This document shows, piece after piece, positions 1 through 8,326 of a stretch of DNA of 64,000 nt. The DNA comes from Streptomyces sp. TG1A-8. Lineage in GTDB: Bacteria; Actinomycetota; Actinomycetes; Streptomycetales; Streptomycetaceae. Both the position numbers and the translations under genes were made by a program. Position 1 is the first letter of the stretch; every line of letters starts with the position of its first letter. The notes under the pieces were generated by a model. That model did not search any database. It was not told the DNA's origin and saw only the letters and a list, made by a program, of their open reading frames with translations. The stretch spans positions 434,001 to 498,000 of the forward strand of contig NZ_JASTLB010000004.1 in assembly GCF_030499535.1 (NCBI RefSeq). Direction: 5' to 3'.

Positions 1-117
1 AGCGGCACCGTCTTCGAGCTCGGCTTCATGTCCGCGCTCGCCAAGAAGGTGATCTTCACGGAGGAGCCCCAAGGCGTGTCCGTCCTCTTCCCCTGCGAGG
101 TGGGCCTGGGTTCCTGA
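1..117 (+). CDS. C-terminal fragment, nucleoside 2-deoxyribosyltransferase-like protein (5' end outside window)
   Basis: Frame 1 is open from the window edge to TGA at 115-117, giving 38 residues. The segment SGTVFELGFMSALAKKVIF resembles the G-T-x-x-E-x-G loop of the nucleoside 2-deoxyribosyltransferase fold, in which the Glu is catalytic and the following 'ALxKKV' helix lies beside it. Only the C-terminus is visible, so neither length nor substrate can be judged. A second protein of the same broad fold lies at 5289-5678, on the far side of the ketosynthase operon. A TIR-like or other Rossmann-type protein is possible. Confidence 0.5.
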   Translation, partial: SGTVFELGFMSALAKKVIFTEEPQGVSVLFPCEVGLGS

Positions 118-273
118 GCACACCCGCTGAGGGCCGCGGCACCCCGCCCCGTCGCAGCCCTGACTGGATCGCGTTTCGACGAACGCAGTCCCGTCAGCAG
201 GTCCTCAGCTCACCCTCTCTCTGCCCCCAGATCCCGCTGCTCGGCTTCGACGATTGGGAAAGGACCCTCGCTG

Positions 274-2046
274 GTGGAACCCATCGACATAGTGTCCGAC
301 AGGCTGCGAGCGATCGTGGCGTCTGTCCTTGAGCTGGACGAGGCAGCCATCGACCCTGGTGCCCTGTTCTACGAGGAACTCGGCATGAGCTCCTTGGAGA
401 AGGCCGAGGTCGTGATCGCGATCGAGCGCGAGTTCGGAGCCCTGTCCGTGGAAGACGCGGCAGCCCTCACCAGCCTGGATGCCGCGGTGGCCGTGCTCGG
501 CCGGCGGGCGACGAGTACCCAGGGCGCTGACCTAATCGACCTCCTGGTGGCGGGTCATGTCTCCGCCGGCCGGGGTGACCGGGCGAGCTACCACGACCCC
601 GAGGCCGGGGAGATCACCTACGCGGGCCTCCTGGAGGCAGCACGCGGGTACGCCGGCGCCCTGCGGACAGCAGGCGTGCCCGAGGGCGCCCGCGGCCTCC
701 TGGTCACGGACGACTCCGTGGCGACCGTGGTCGCCGTCCTCGGCCTGTGGTGGCACGGCTGCGTCCCCGTGGTGATGAGCCCGCTGCTCACGGACGACGA
801 GGTCCGCTACATCGCCGCCGACTGCGCCGCAGCAGTGGTGCACCTCGACGCCGCCCCCCAGCGGCAGCGCGCTCTGGAGGAGCTGTTCGCGACGACCACC
901 CGGTTCGCAGGCACCGACGTCCGCGCCGGCCTGGCGACCGCCGAGGCCGGTCCCGCACGGCGCCCGGAGGACGCTGGGGCACCGGCCGCGTGGAGCAGGG
1001 AGCGGGAGGCGCTGGTGCAGTACACCTCCGGAAGCACCGGCATGCCCAAGGGGGTGCGGCACTCAGCGGGCGCGATCGCGGCCATGGCCGACGGCATCGG
1101 CGCGGTCTTGGCGCTGACGCCCGAGGACACCGTGCTGTCCACTGCTCGGCTCTCTTTCGGCTACGGGTTCGGCAGTTCCGTCCTGTGCCCCCTGGCGGCA
1201 GGGGCCCGCGTCGCACTCCTGCGAGGCACCGTCGACGTCCACACCCTCGCCGCCGCGATGCAGCGCCACAGGCCCACCGTGTTGTTCTCCGTCCCCCGGC
1301 TGTACGCGGCGCTGCTGAACGTTGGACCGGAGCTCGCCCCCGACTCCGTGCGGCTGTGCGTGTCGGCGGGCGAGAACCTGGCCGGTCCGCTCAGCGAGCG
1401 GATCCGCACCGCCTTCCAGGCCGAGCTGCTCAACGGCCTCGGCGCCACCGAGGTCCTCCACATCGTCGTCGGCACCCCGCCAGGGGAGGACCACCTGGGC
1501 ACCCTCGGAGTCCCGGTGCCCGGAGTCACCGCGACCGTCCGCGCCGCGGACGGCACGCCCGTCACCGAGGGCCAGGAGGGCCGGCTGCACATCGCCGGCC
1601 CGACCGTCGCCCTCGGCTACATCGGCCGCCCTGAGGCCGCAGCGCTCACCTTCGCCGACGGCGGCGCCTACACCGGCGACATGGTGCGCCGCGCGCCGGA
1701 CGGCACGTTCACCTACCTCTGCCGCGCTGATGACCTGCTCAACCTGGGCGGGTACAAGGTCGTTCCCAGCGAGATCGAGAGCGTCATCCGCGGCGTCGAC
1801 GGGGTCCGGGACTGTGTGGTGGTCGGCGGCCGCGACGTGGATGGCCTGGAGCAGGCCGTGGCGTATCTGGTGGCCCGGCCGGGATCTGACGGGGCCGTGG
1901 TGCGGCGCGCGGTGACCGCCGCGATCCGCGGCGGTCTCGCCGCCTTCAAGCGGCCCGCCCGTCTGGAATTTTTGGACGATCTGCCGACCACGTCGACCGG
2001 CAAGGTCGCCGCCTTCGAGCTGCGGAAGGCGGCGACCCAACCGTGA
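274..2046 (+). CDS. ACP-adenylate ligase fusion (acyl carrier domain plus AMP-dependent acyl activating enzyme)
   Basis: The 590-aa protein should load a carboxylic acid onto a carrier protein as an acyl thioester. Residues 1-75 are an acyl carrier domain with the phosphopantetheine Ser at about 40 (GMSSLEK). From about 90 onward it is an adenylate-forming enzyme of the benzoate/fatty-acid ligase type. The motifs are YTSGSTGMPKG, the NGLGATE loop, YTGD, LNLGGYKVVPSEIE and the C-terminal STGK lysine. The start is GTG at 274, with GGGAAAGGA about 10 nt upstream. Its stop overlaps the ketosynthase start (GTGA), so the four genes are translationally coupled. Having the carrier fused ahead of the ligase suggests self-loading of a starter unit. 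The acid used cannot be deduced. Confidence 0.9.
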   Translation: MEPIDIVSDRLRAIVASVLELDEAAIDPGALFYEELGMSSLEKAEVVIAIEREFGALSVEDAAALTSLDAAVAVLGRRATSTQGADLIDLLVAGHVSAGRGDRASYHDPEAGEITYAGLLEAARGYAGALRTAGVPEGARGLLVTDDSVATVVAVLGLWWHGCVPVVMSPLLTDDEVRYIAADCAAAVVHLDAAPQRQRALEELFATTTRFAGTDVRAGLATAEAGPARRPEDAGAPAAWSREREALVQYTSGSTGMPKGVRHSAGAIAAMADGIGAVLALTPEDTVLSTARLSFGYGFGSSVLCPLAAGARVALLRGTVDVHTLAAAMQRHRPTVLFSVPRLYAALLNVGPELAPDSVRLCVSAGENLAGPLSERIRTAFQAELLNGLGATEVLHIVVGTPPGEDHLGTLGVPVPGVTATVRAADGTPVTEGQEGRLHIAGPTVALGYIGRPEAAALTFADGGAYTGDMVRRAPDGTFTYLCRADDLLNLGGYKVVPSEIESVIRGVDGVRDCVVVGGRDVDGLEQAVAYLVARPGSDGAVVRRAVTAAIRGGLAAFKRPARLEFLDDLPTTSTGKVAAFELRKAATQP

Positions 2047-3179
2047 CCTGGGACATCACGGGCATGGCGGCCGTCGCCAACATCGGCGCCACCCCCGCGG
2101 ACATCTTCGCCGCACTGTGCGCAGGCCAGGAGAGCCGCAAGCCCCTGCGAGCGTTCGACCCGGACCAGTACCGGGCGACCTACGCCTACGAGATCGACGA
2201 CCGACCCGAAGGCGGCGGCGACATACCGCGGCGCGCCACCCGCTGGCTGACCACCGTCGTCCGCCAGGCGGCCTCCGACGCGGGCCTGGGCGAGGACCTG
2301 GCCCAGGTACCCGTGCTGGTCGGCACGACCATGCGCGAGCAGCGCAGCCTCGAACTGTGGTGGCGCGATCACGCGGACGTAACTCTCGAAGACCTGCACT
2401 TCGGCACCGCCCTGAAGGCGGCCTTCGGGGCGTCCACCACGTACACCTTCGCCAACGCCTGCTCCGCCTCGCTGTACGCGCTCGGCATGGCCACTGACAT
2501 GATCGACCTGGGCTTGGCCGACACGGTCGTCGTTGCGGGCACCGACGCCGCCACCGAGAGCGGCTTCGGCACGCTCGACCGGGTGCAGAACGACCTCCCC
2601 GACGCGCTGCGCCCCTTCGGCACCACCCACAAGGGCATGCTGATGGGGGAGGGCGCGGCGGCCGTCGTCGTCCAGCGCGCCGACGCCGGGAACGGGCCCG
2701 TATACGCCCGGGTGCGCGGTGTGTCCATGAACTGCGACGCCCGCCACGCCACCGCGCCCGACCCCGACGGCATCACCCGCGCCGTGCTCGACGCCTACAG
2801 CAGAGCAGGGGTGCGGGCCCGCGACATCGACTTGGTGATGCTGCACGGCAGCGGCACCCCCCTCAACGACCAGACGGAGTCGAACGTCCTGCGCCACATC
2901 TTCCACGGCGCAGGACCCGGTCCGCGGATGACCGCCATCAAGGCAATGACTGGCCACACCATGGGCGGCTCGGGACTGCTCAGCCTGCTGATGGCCGTGC
3001 TCGCCATGAAGAACGGGACGGTACCCCCGGTCCTGGGACTCACCGATCCGATCCCCGAGGCCGCAGGACTGGGCCTCGTGCAGGGCTCCCCCGCAGCCGG
3101 CCACCTGAACCTCGCGCAGATCGACGCCTTCGGTTTCGGAGGGATCAACGCCGTCGCGATCGTAGAGGCAGCCCGATGA
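2043..3179 (+). CDS. Beta-ketoacyl-ACP synthase (active KS)
   Basis: The 378-aa thiolase-fold condensing enzyme shows the full Cys-His-His triad: Cys140 in NACSAS, His268 in LHGSGTPLND, and His305 in KAMTGHTMGGSG. The C-terminal DAFGFGGINA loop is typical of KAS II and type II polyketide KS-alpha proteins. It would condense the ACP-bound starter with an extender carried on ACP. The GTG start lies inside the upstream stop and the stop overlaps the next ATG. It probably pairs with the next gene product. No acyltransferase, ketoreductase or dehydratase accompanies it, so malonyl supply would come from primary metabolism. Confidence 0.9.
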   Translation: MTWDITGMAAVANIGATPADIFAALCAGQESRKPLRAFDPDQYRATYAYEIDDRPEGGGDIPRRATRWLTTVVRQAASDAGLGEDLAQVPVLVGTTMREQRSLELWWRDHADVTLEDLHFGTALKAAFGASTTYTFANACSASLYALGMATDMIDLGLADTVVVAGTDAATESGFGTLDRVQNDLPDALRPFGTTHKGMLMGEGAAAVVVQRADAGNGPVYARVRGVSMNCDARHATAPDPDGITRAVLDAYSRAGVRARDIDLVMLHGSGTPLNDQTESNVLRHIFHGAGPGPRMTAIKAMTGHTMGGSGLLSLLMAVLAMKNGTVPPVLGLTDPIPEAAGLGLVQGSPAAGHLNLAQIDAFGFGGINAVAIVEAAR

Positions 3180-4198
3180 CCACCACGAGCACCACACACA
3201 CCAGGGGCTCGAAAGCCCGGGAGGTCGTCGTCACGGGCATCGGCTTGGCCCTGCCCGGAGTCGCGACGTACAGCGATCTCCTCGGGCCCCTGCCGGGGGT
3301 GGGCGGCTTCGACCCGGCCACGGGACTCACCGGACGCGAGCTGCGCCACAAGGACCGTGCCTCGCGGCTCGCCCTGCGCGCCGCCGAGTTCGCCCTCCAC
3401 GACGCGGGTCTGACCGACGCCGACAGCACGTTCACGGGCGCTGCCGAGGCCACCGCCGTCGTGGTCAGCGCCAACCTGGGCAACGCGGACAGCGTCTGCG
3501 AAGCCACCGACACCATCGCCCGAGCAGGCGTCATGGGCCTCAGCCCCTTGGGCCTCCCCCAGACATCGAGCAACGTCATCGCCGGCTGGGTGGCCATCCG
3601 CTACCGTCTGCGCGGTCCCAACCTCACCGTCTGCAACGGCACCACGAGCGGTCTGGACGCCCTGGCCTGGGCCCGGAACCTCATCGTGGCCGGACGCGCC
3701 GAAGCAGCCGTCGTCGTCGGCGTCGAACCCGCCAACGACGTGGTGACGAAGATCTTCGGCGAGCAGTCCACCGACGCGGCGGTCGCGGTCGTACTGGAAC
3801 CCGCGGGCGCAGCTGCCTCACGGGGCGCACGGCCACGCGCCACGATCACCGGCTACGCACGGGCCCGGAACCTTGCCGTGGCGCTGGCCTCCACCGGCGT
3901 GACCGAGCATGAGCCCGTCGGACTGTGGCTCGCGGACGAGGCGGTAGCCGCGGAGGCTGGGGCGGGACATCTGCTCGCAGCCCCGCGCCGGATCGACCTG
4001 GAATCCCAGCTGGGCCCGCTGTCCGGGGCGCTCGGCGTCCTGCAGTGCGCTGCCGCGGCTGCCCACCTGGAGAGCGGCGCCACCGGCAACGTTCTCGCCG
4101 CGACCGGAGGCCCACGCCACGACGCGACGGCCGCCCTGCTGCTGACCCCGCCGCCGGCCACCCGCCCATCCACGCAGGAACGAGGTCTACACCCATGA
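3176..4198 (+). CDS. Ketosynthase homologue lacking the catalytic cysteine (chain-length-factor-like)
   Basis: The 340-aa KS-fold protein aligns with its neighbour through 'NGTTSGLDALAWA', where the active-site Cys is replaced by Thr156. The downstream His motifs are not recognisable. This is the pattern of KS-beta/chain-length factors, which form heterodimers with an active KS, although classical CLFs carry Gln at this position. The start ATG overlaps the KS stop (ATGA), as expected for a stoichiometric KS-alpha/KS-beta pair. It could instead be a scaffold or a cysteine-independent KAS III-like acyltransferase. Confidence 0.8.
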   Translation: MTTTSTTHTRGSKAREVVVTGIGLALPGVATYSDLLGPLPGVGGFDPATGLTGRELRHKDRASRLALRAAEFALHDAGLTDADSTFTGAAEATAVVVSANLGNADSVCEATDTIARAGVMGLSPLGLPQTSSNVIAGWVAIRYRLRGPNLTVCNGTTSGLDALAWARNLIVAGRAEAAVVVGVEPANDVVTKIFGEQSTDAAVAVVLEPAGAAASRGARPRATITGYARARNLAVALASTGVTEHEPVGLWLADEAVAAEAGAGHLLAAPRRIDLESQLGPLSGALGVLQCAAAAAHLESGATGNVLAATGGPRHDATAALLLTPPPATRPSTQERGLHP

Positions 4199-5202
4199 CC
4201 ACGACGAACGTGACCATCGAGGAACTCCGCGCGCTGATAGCCGGCGTACTGGAGACCGAGCCCGAGGAGGTCACCGACGATGCGCACTTCGCCCACGAGC
4301 TCGACATCGACTCGCTGCTGATGCTGGAGATCTCGACCCGCGTGGAGACCGCGTACGGCGTCCCGGAGAACGCCGTGGCCGCCAGCGGCGCCACCACGCT
4401 CACGGAGCTGCACGCCTTCCTCGCCTCGAAGCTCACCCCCGAGACGCCGGCCTCCCCGCTGATCCGGCCCAGGCCGCTGAGCGAACCCGCGGCGCGCCTG
4501 TTCCTGCTCCACCACGCCGGCGGCTCCCACCTGCTCTACCGGGGCTGGACGGAGCATTTCCCCGAGGACTGGGAACTCTGCCTCCTGGAGGCCCCGGGCC
4601 GAGGCAACCTCCAGGCCCTGCCGCTGATCGACGACTGCGACCGACTGGTCGACTACTTCCACACCGCGATCGCGCCCCTACTCGACCGGTCCTTCGGGTT
4701 CTTCGGCCACAGCATGGGCGCTCTGATCGCCTACCAGCTCACCCGCCGGCTCCTCCGCGAGGGAGGCCCGCTCCCCACCTGGCTGGGGGTGTCCGGCTAC
4801 GGCGCCCCGCAAAGCGAAACGGACGCGGACAGCAGCCCACACCGGATGGCCGACGACGAACTGCGCGGCTGGCTGCGGAACGGCGGCGGCAGTCCACCGC
4901 AGCTCCTCGACAACGACGACCTCTGGCGCAAGTTCGCCCCGGTGCTCCGCAGCGACTTCAAACTCGTGGACACTTGGACTCCTCCCCGCAGCCCCGAGCC
5001 GCTGCCGCTGCCCGTTCCGCTCACGGCGTTCGCAGGCCGTCACGACAAGCTCATCGGCGAGAACCGGCTCCTTGCCTGGCGAGCACTCACGACGAACTAC
5101 CTCGGACTGAAAAGGTACGACGGCGGCCACTTCTACCTGATGGATCACCAGCAGCCGCTCGCCGGCGCCATCACGGCCGCGGTGCGCTCCGCAGCACCGT
5201 GA
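4195..5202 (+). CDS. ACP-type II thioesterase fusion
   Basis: The start is ATG 4195, overlapping the previous stop (ATGA), and the protein is 335 aa. Residues 1-80 form an acyl carrier domain with the DSL serine at 40. From about 100 on it is an alpha/beta-hydrolase of the type II thioesterase (GrsT/RifR) family. The triad is Ser173 (GHSMG), Asp284 (GRHDK) and His312 (GGHFY), with LLHHAGG near the N-terminus. It could release the product from its own carrier or remove aberrant chains. The operon thus has a carrier domain on both its first and last enzymes and no free-standing ACP. Confidence 0.9.
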   Translation: MTTTNVTIEELRALIAGVLETEPEEVTDDAHFAHELDIDSLLMLEISTRVETAYGVPENAVAASGATTLTELHAFLASKLTPETPASPLIRPRPLSEPAARLFLLHHAGGSHLLYRGWTEHFPEDWELCLLEAPGRGNLQALPLIDDCDRLVDYFHTAIAPLLDRSFGFFGHSMGALIAYQLTRRLLREGGPLPTWLGVSGYGAPQSETDADSSPHRMADDELRGWLRNGGGSPPQLLDNDDLWRKFAPVLRSDFKLVDTWTPPRSPEPLPLPVPLTAFAGRHDKLIGENRLLAWRALTTNYLGLKRYDGGHFYLMDHQQPLAGAITAAVRSAAP

Positions 5203-5288
5203 TCCCGCTCCCACCACCACACCACCCGCCGGACGATCAACGCCAACGGGATGCTGGCCGGCGAAGGGCGCAGGAGCGTGCCCTCCGC

Positions 5289-5678
5289 TCAGGCGTCGGG
5301 GTCGACTTCGGGGTGCGTGAACCGCACGGGCCTGCCCAGCGACCGGGCGTAGGCGATCTCGGACCTGGTGCTGTCCCCGATGTAGTCACCGACCACGAGC
5401 ACCTCATCAGCGAGCAGGATCTTCGACCGGTGCAGCTCGTCGAGTCGAATCTTCAGCGCCTCGGCCTCGACAGGATCGGACCAGAACTCGTGCGGCGACT
5501 TCAGGTCGCAGCCCGGCTTGACGACGATCCTCCCGGCCTTGGTCTCCCGCAGATCGGCCTCGGCCATCTCTGCCATGAAACGGGTGGAGCCGCAAATGGC
5601 GACGATGCGCGGGAAGTTCAGCTGCTGCTTCGCCTCGGCGAGCTTGTCCGCGGGGGTGATCACTTGCGGGGATTGCAC
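5289..5678 (-). CDS. Nucleoside 2-deoxyribosyltransferase-like / DUF4406-type protein
   Basis: GTG 5678 is the best start because AGGAGG lies 4 nt upstream, giving 129 aa. An in-frame extension to 5744 has no such signal. Landmarks are IVAICGSTRF at the N-terminal strand, an LADEVLVVG strand and 'GDSTRSEIAYARSLG', where the Glu matches the catalytic position of the fold. The family cleaves N-glycosidic bonds of nucleosides or nucleotides, and many short relatives have no known substrate. It converges on the ACP-TE operon. With the fragment at 1-117 it means the ketosynthase genes are flanked by two proteins of similar fold. Confidence 0.65.
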   Translation of the reverse strand: MQSPQVITPADKLAEAKQQLNFPRIVAICGSTRFMAEMAEADLRETKAGRIVVKPGCDLKSPHEFWSDPVEAEALKIRLDELHRSKILLADEVLVVGDYIGDSTRSEIAYARSLGRPVRFTHPEVDPDA

Positions 5679-6151
5679 TGTTCCTCCTGGTGGTGCTGTC
5701 CGACGGGACGCCTGCGGAGACGAGGGCGGCCAGGATCGCCTCACGGCGAACCACGTGCACGCCCACGCGCTCGCACTCTATGCGAAGAACATCTCAACCT
5801 GGTGCCGCGGCGCCCGCCGGTCGGCCCTACACCCCGCCTGTGCGAGTGCCGAGCCGGTCACCCTCGCCACGAGAAGCCGGCGTCGGTACCGCGGTCACCG
5901 CCTCGATCAGCCGGTTCACGCGGCAGGGCGCCGCGGTGTCGGCTTGGTCGGCCGGTCCCCTGCCGGCATCTGTGGCGGTGCCGGGTCTGGGCTCGGTACT
6001 GCCGCAACCCGAACGAGGGAGGCAACGTTCACCCCGCACATCACCCGCCGGGGCGAACACCCCACCGGCACCCTGTGCCTGCGTCCTGATGGACCCGTCC
6101 ACCTGCCGCCCGCTCATCATCTGACCACTCTCGCTCTTCGACGAGGAGACC
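5679..6151. other. Intergenic region, no gene recognised
   Basis: About 470 bases without a convincing coding frame. The leftward gene at 5678 and the rightward kinase at 6152 diverge from it, so it should contain both promoters. No clear repeat or terminator was seen. Confidence 0.4.
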
Positions 6152-7252
6152 ATGTCCACCGCATCTCACCAGCCCGCAGCGGAGCCTTTCGCCGCGCCAT
6201 CCACACCCGGCCACACCACGGCGGGGGAGCAGATCAGGGCGCTCGCTGACACGCTCGTGCTCGCGTACGGGCTGCACCCGGCAGAGATCACGCGCATCCC
6301 GGAGGGCACCGCGACGGACAACTACGCCATCGTGGATCAAACGGGCCAGCGGCACTTCGCAAAGGTCTACCGCACTCGAGAGCACTTGGATCTGGAGCGG
6401 GCGTCGGTCGAACTGTCGGAGTTCGCCGCCGCCGGAGGAGTCGCGACCGCGCGGGCAACCCGCACGCGTGAGCACGAACTCCTCGAGACCCACGGCCGCC
6501 TGCCGATGTCGCTGTGGTCGTACGTGCCGCACACCGCGACAGCCGAAGGCGGCCTGACTAGTGGACGGTGGGCATCCGCCGGCACAGAGATGGGCCGCCT
6601 CCACAGCCGGCTCGCCGCTCACCCCGCCGCCTCCCCCACCCTGGAACCCGGTGCCGCCGTGTGCGACGTGGCCGCTTCGCGGGACCGCTTCGAGAAACTG
6701 ATCCATGCGTACCAGCACATGCCCATGCTCGGGGAGTTCGAGACGTGGGCGCTGGAGGCGGCGCGTGAGCGGCAAGCCATCCTGGGGGATGTCGAGCGCG
6801 CCCTCGCTCTGCTCCCACAGCTGACCGTCCAGGTTCTGCACGGCGACATGGCCGGTCCAAACGTCCTGTTCAAGGACAACGAGGTAGCCGCGATCGTGGA
6901 CTTCCGACCGCCCGCGCCCGGGTACCTCGCCTGGGAGATCGCGCGCCTTGGCTGTGACCCCAAGAGCGTGCTGGACAACAGGGCGGAGAGCTGGCTCACC
7001 GGGTACACCAATCTCACCCTGGCCTACCGGAACGCCAATCCGAAGGCGTCCGTGGACGACCTCGTGTCCTCGCTCCGTGTCGGCTGCGCAGCCATGCTCT
7101 GCTCGGCCTTTCCACTGTCGGTGCCAGTGGAACGACCGCACATCATCGACGCAGCTATGGAGGCCTACGGGCGGGTACGGCACGAGGCAGCTCTGATGCT
7201 GCTGGACCGGCTCCCTGTCATGGAGGACGCCCTGCGTGACACTATCCGCTGA
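6152..7252 (+). CDS. Aminoglycoside phosphotransferase-fold kinase (APH/CotH-like small-molecule kinase)
   Basis: The 366-aa protein carries kinase-fold landmarks of the APH superfamily. FAKVYRTREHLDLE is the ATP-binding Lys region, VLHGDMAGPNVLF is the catalytic HGD loop, and AAIVDF is the metal-binding Asp. ATG 6152 follows GAGGAG with good spacing. The family phosphorylates hydroxyls of antibiotics, homoserine, choline and similar compounds. It may act on the product of the upstream operon, but it has its own upstream region, so that link is only positional. Its 3' end overlaps the tail of a broken NUDIX gene on the other strand. Confidence 0.8.
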   Translation: MSTASHQPAAEPFAAPSTPGHTTAGEQIRALADTLVLAYGLHPAEITRIPEGTATDNYAIVDQTGQRHFAKVYRTREHLDLERASVELSEFAAAGGVATARATRTREHELLETHGRLPMSLWSYVPHTATAEGGLTSGRWASAGTEMGRLHSRLAAHPAASPTLEPGAAVCDVAASRDRFEKLIHAYQHMPMLGEFETWALEAARERQAILGDVERALALLPQLTVQVLHGDMAGPNVLFKDNEVAAIVDFRPPAPGYLAWEIARLGCDPKSVLDNRAESWLTGYTNLTLAYRNANPKASVDDLVSSLRVGCAAMLCSAFPLSVPVERPHIIDAAMEAYGRVRHEAALMLLDRLPVMEDALRDTIR

Positions 7253-7591
7253 GTTCATGCCCCTCATAGCCGGCATAACCAGTCATCGAACCCATCCCGG
7301 ACCCGCGCCGCTGGAGGTCAGCCTCGTGAGCCGGCCTGCTGACTGCCCGGGCGGTGCGGCGTCCGACCAGCTGTTCGGCGTCCGTGAGCGGATACCAGGC
7401 GGCGCCGGTCACTTCCGATTCCTGGATCTGGCCGACGTCCGCGTGGTCCGTCGTGAAGGCGTACCCGATGTCGAGGTGGTAGTGATCCGGCTCTTCCTTC
7501 TCCGGGCGCGCCGGAACGCGTCCGAACTCGACATACGCGGGAACCGGATCCGCCAGGGACAGGCGTCGTCGTCGATGCCGGTCTCTTCGGA
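7242..7591 (-). pseudogene. NUDIX hydrolase remnant, 5'-truncated by IS6 element and frameshifted
   Basis: On the minus strand one frame carries EETGIDDD, the end of a NUDIX box. The adjacent frame then continues with a typical C-terminal half, including DHYHLDIGYAF and EVTGAAWYPLTD, to TAG at 7242-7244. One frame change separates the two halves near 7560. The N-terminal half and the start of the NUDIX box are missing because the IS6-family end lies at about 7592. Its last residues overlap the 3' end of the kinase gene. Confidence 0.7.
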
Positions 7592-8326
7592 GGGTGCTGT
7601 CACGTTGGCTGATCGCATGGGATGGTCATGCTCGGGAGGGTCTTGTCGTGGAGAGCGCGTTGCCGTCGTGTAGGGGGCACCGGTACCCGGTGGAGGTCAT
7701 CTCTCATTGCGTGTGGCTGTACTTTGGGTTCCCGCTCAGCTTCCGTGAGGTCGAGGAGCTGATGCTCGAGCGGGGTGTCATCGTCTCCTGTGAAAGCATC
7801 CGCCGCTGGTGCCTGAAGTTCGGCCAGGCCTACGCGAACTCCTTGCGCCGTCGGCGCCCGCAGCCTGGCGACAAGTGGCATCTGGATGAGGTCTTCATCA
7901 GCGTCAACGGGGAGCGGAAGTACCTGTGGCGGGCCGTCGGCCAGGACGGGAACGTGCTCGACATCCTGGTCCCCAACCGCCGGGACAAGACCGCGGCCAG
8001 GCGGTTCTTCCGCCGGCTCCTCAAGAAGACCGGGTCGACGCCGCGGGGGGATCGTCACCGGCAAGCTCCGCTCCTACGGCGCCGCCCACCGTGAGGTGAT
8101 GCCCTCGGTGGAGCACCGCTCACACAAAGGGCTGACCAACCGGGCGGAGAACTCACACCAGCCGACCCGGCAACGCGAACGCGCGATGAAGGGCTTCCGC
8201 AGCATCGGTGGCGCTCAAAGATCCCTGGCCGCCTTCAGCGGCACCTCACCTCACTTCCGACCCGGCCGCCACCAGCGCACCGCACCCCACCACCGCCTCC
8301 AGATGACCGTCCGCTTCACGATCTAA
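7592..8326 (+). mobile_element. IS6-family element, right end lost
   Basis: The sequence starting GGTGCTGTCACGTTGG at about 7592 is the probable left inverted repeat, next to the broken NUDIX gene. The right end is replaced by an IS701-type insertion at 8327, so the element is no longer delimited and cannot move by itself. Confidence 0.65.
7648..8326 (+). pseudogene. IS6-family transposase, frameshifted and catalytically damaged
   Basis: GTG 7648 opens a frame that reads SCRGHRYPVEVISHCVWLY, WCLKFGQAY and the first catalytic Asp in KWHLDEVF. At the G-run 8045-8050 the reading frame slips by one. The C-terminal part (HREVMPSVEHRSHKGL, NRAENSHQPTRQRERAMK with the catalytic Glu) is in the other frame. 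The second catalytic Asp is also gone: the expected VTDKL reads VTGKL. The stop TAA at 8324-8326 belongs to the CTAA target of the next IS, so the natural end is missing too. Confidence 0.85.

Noticed and set aside
7311..7673. Rightward 145-codon frame after the kinase
   Set aside because: The reverse strand clearly encodes NUDIX sequence; the forward frame is a shadow.
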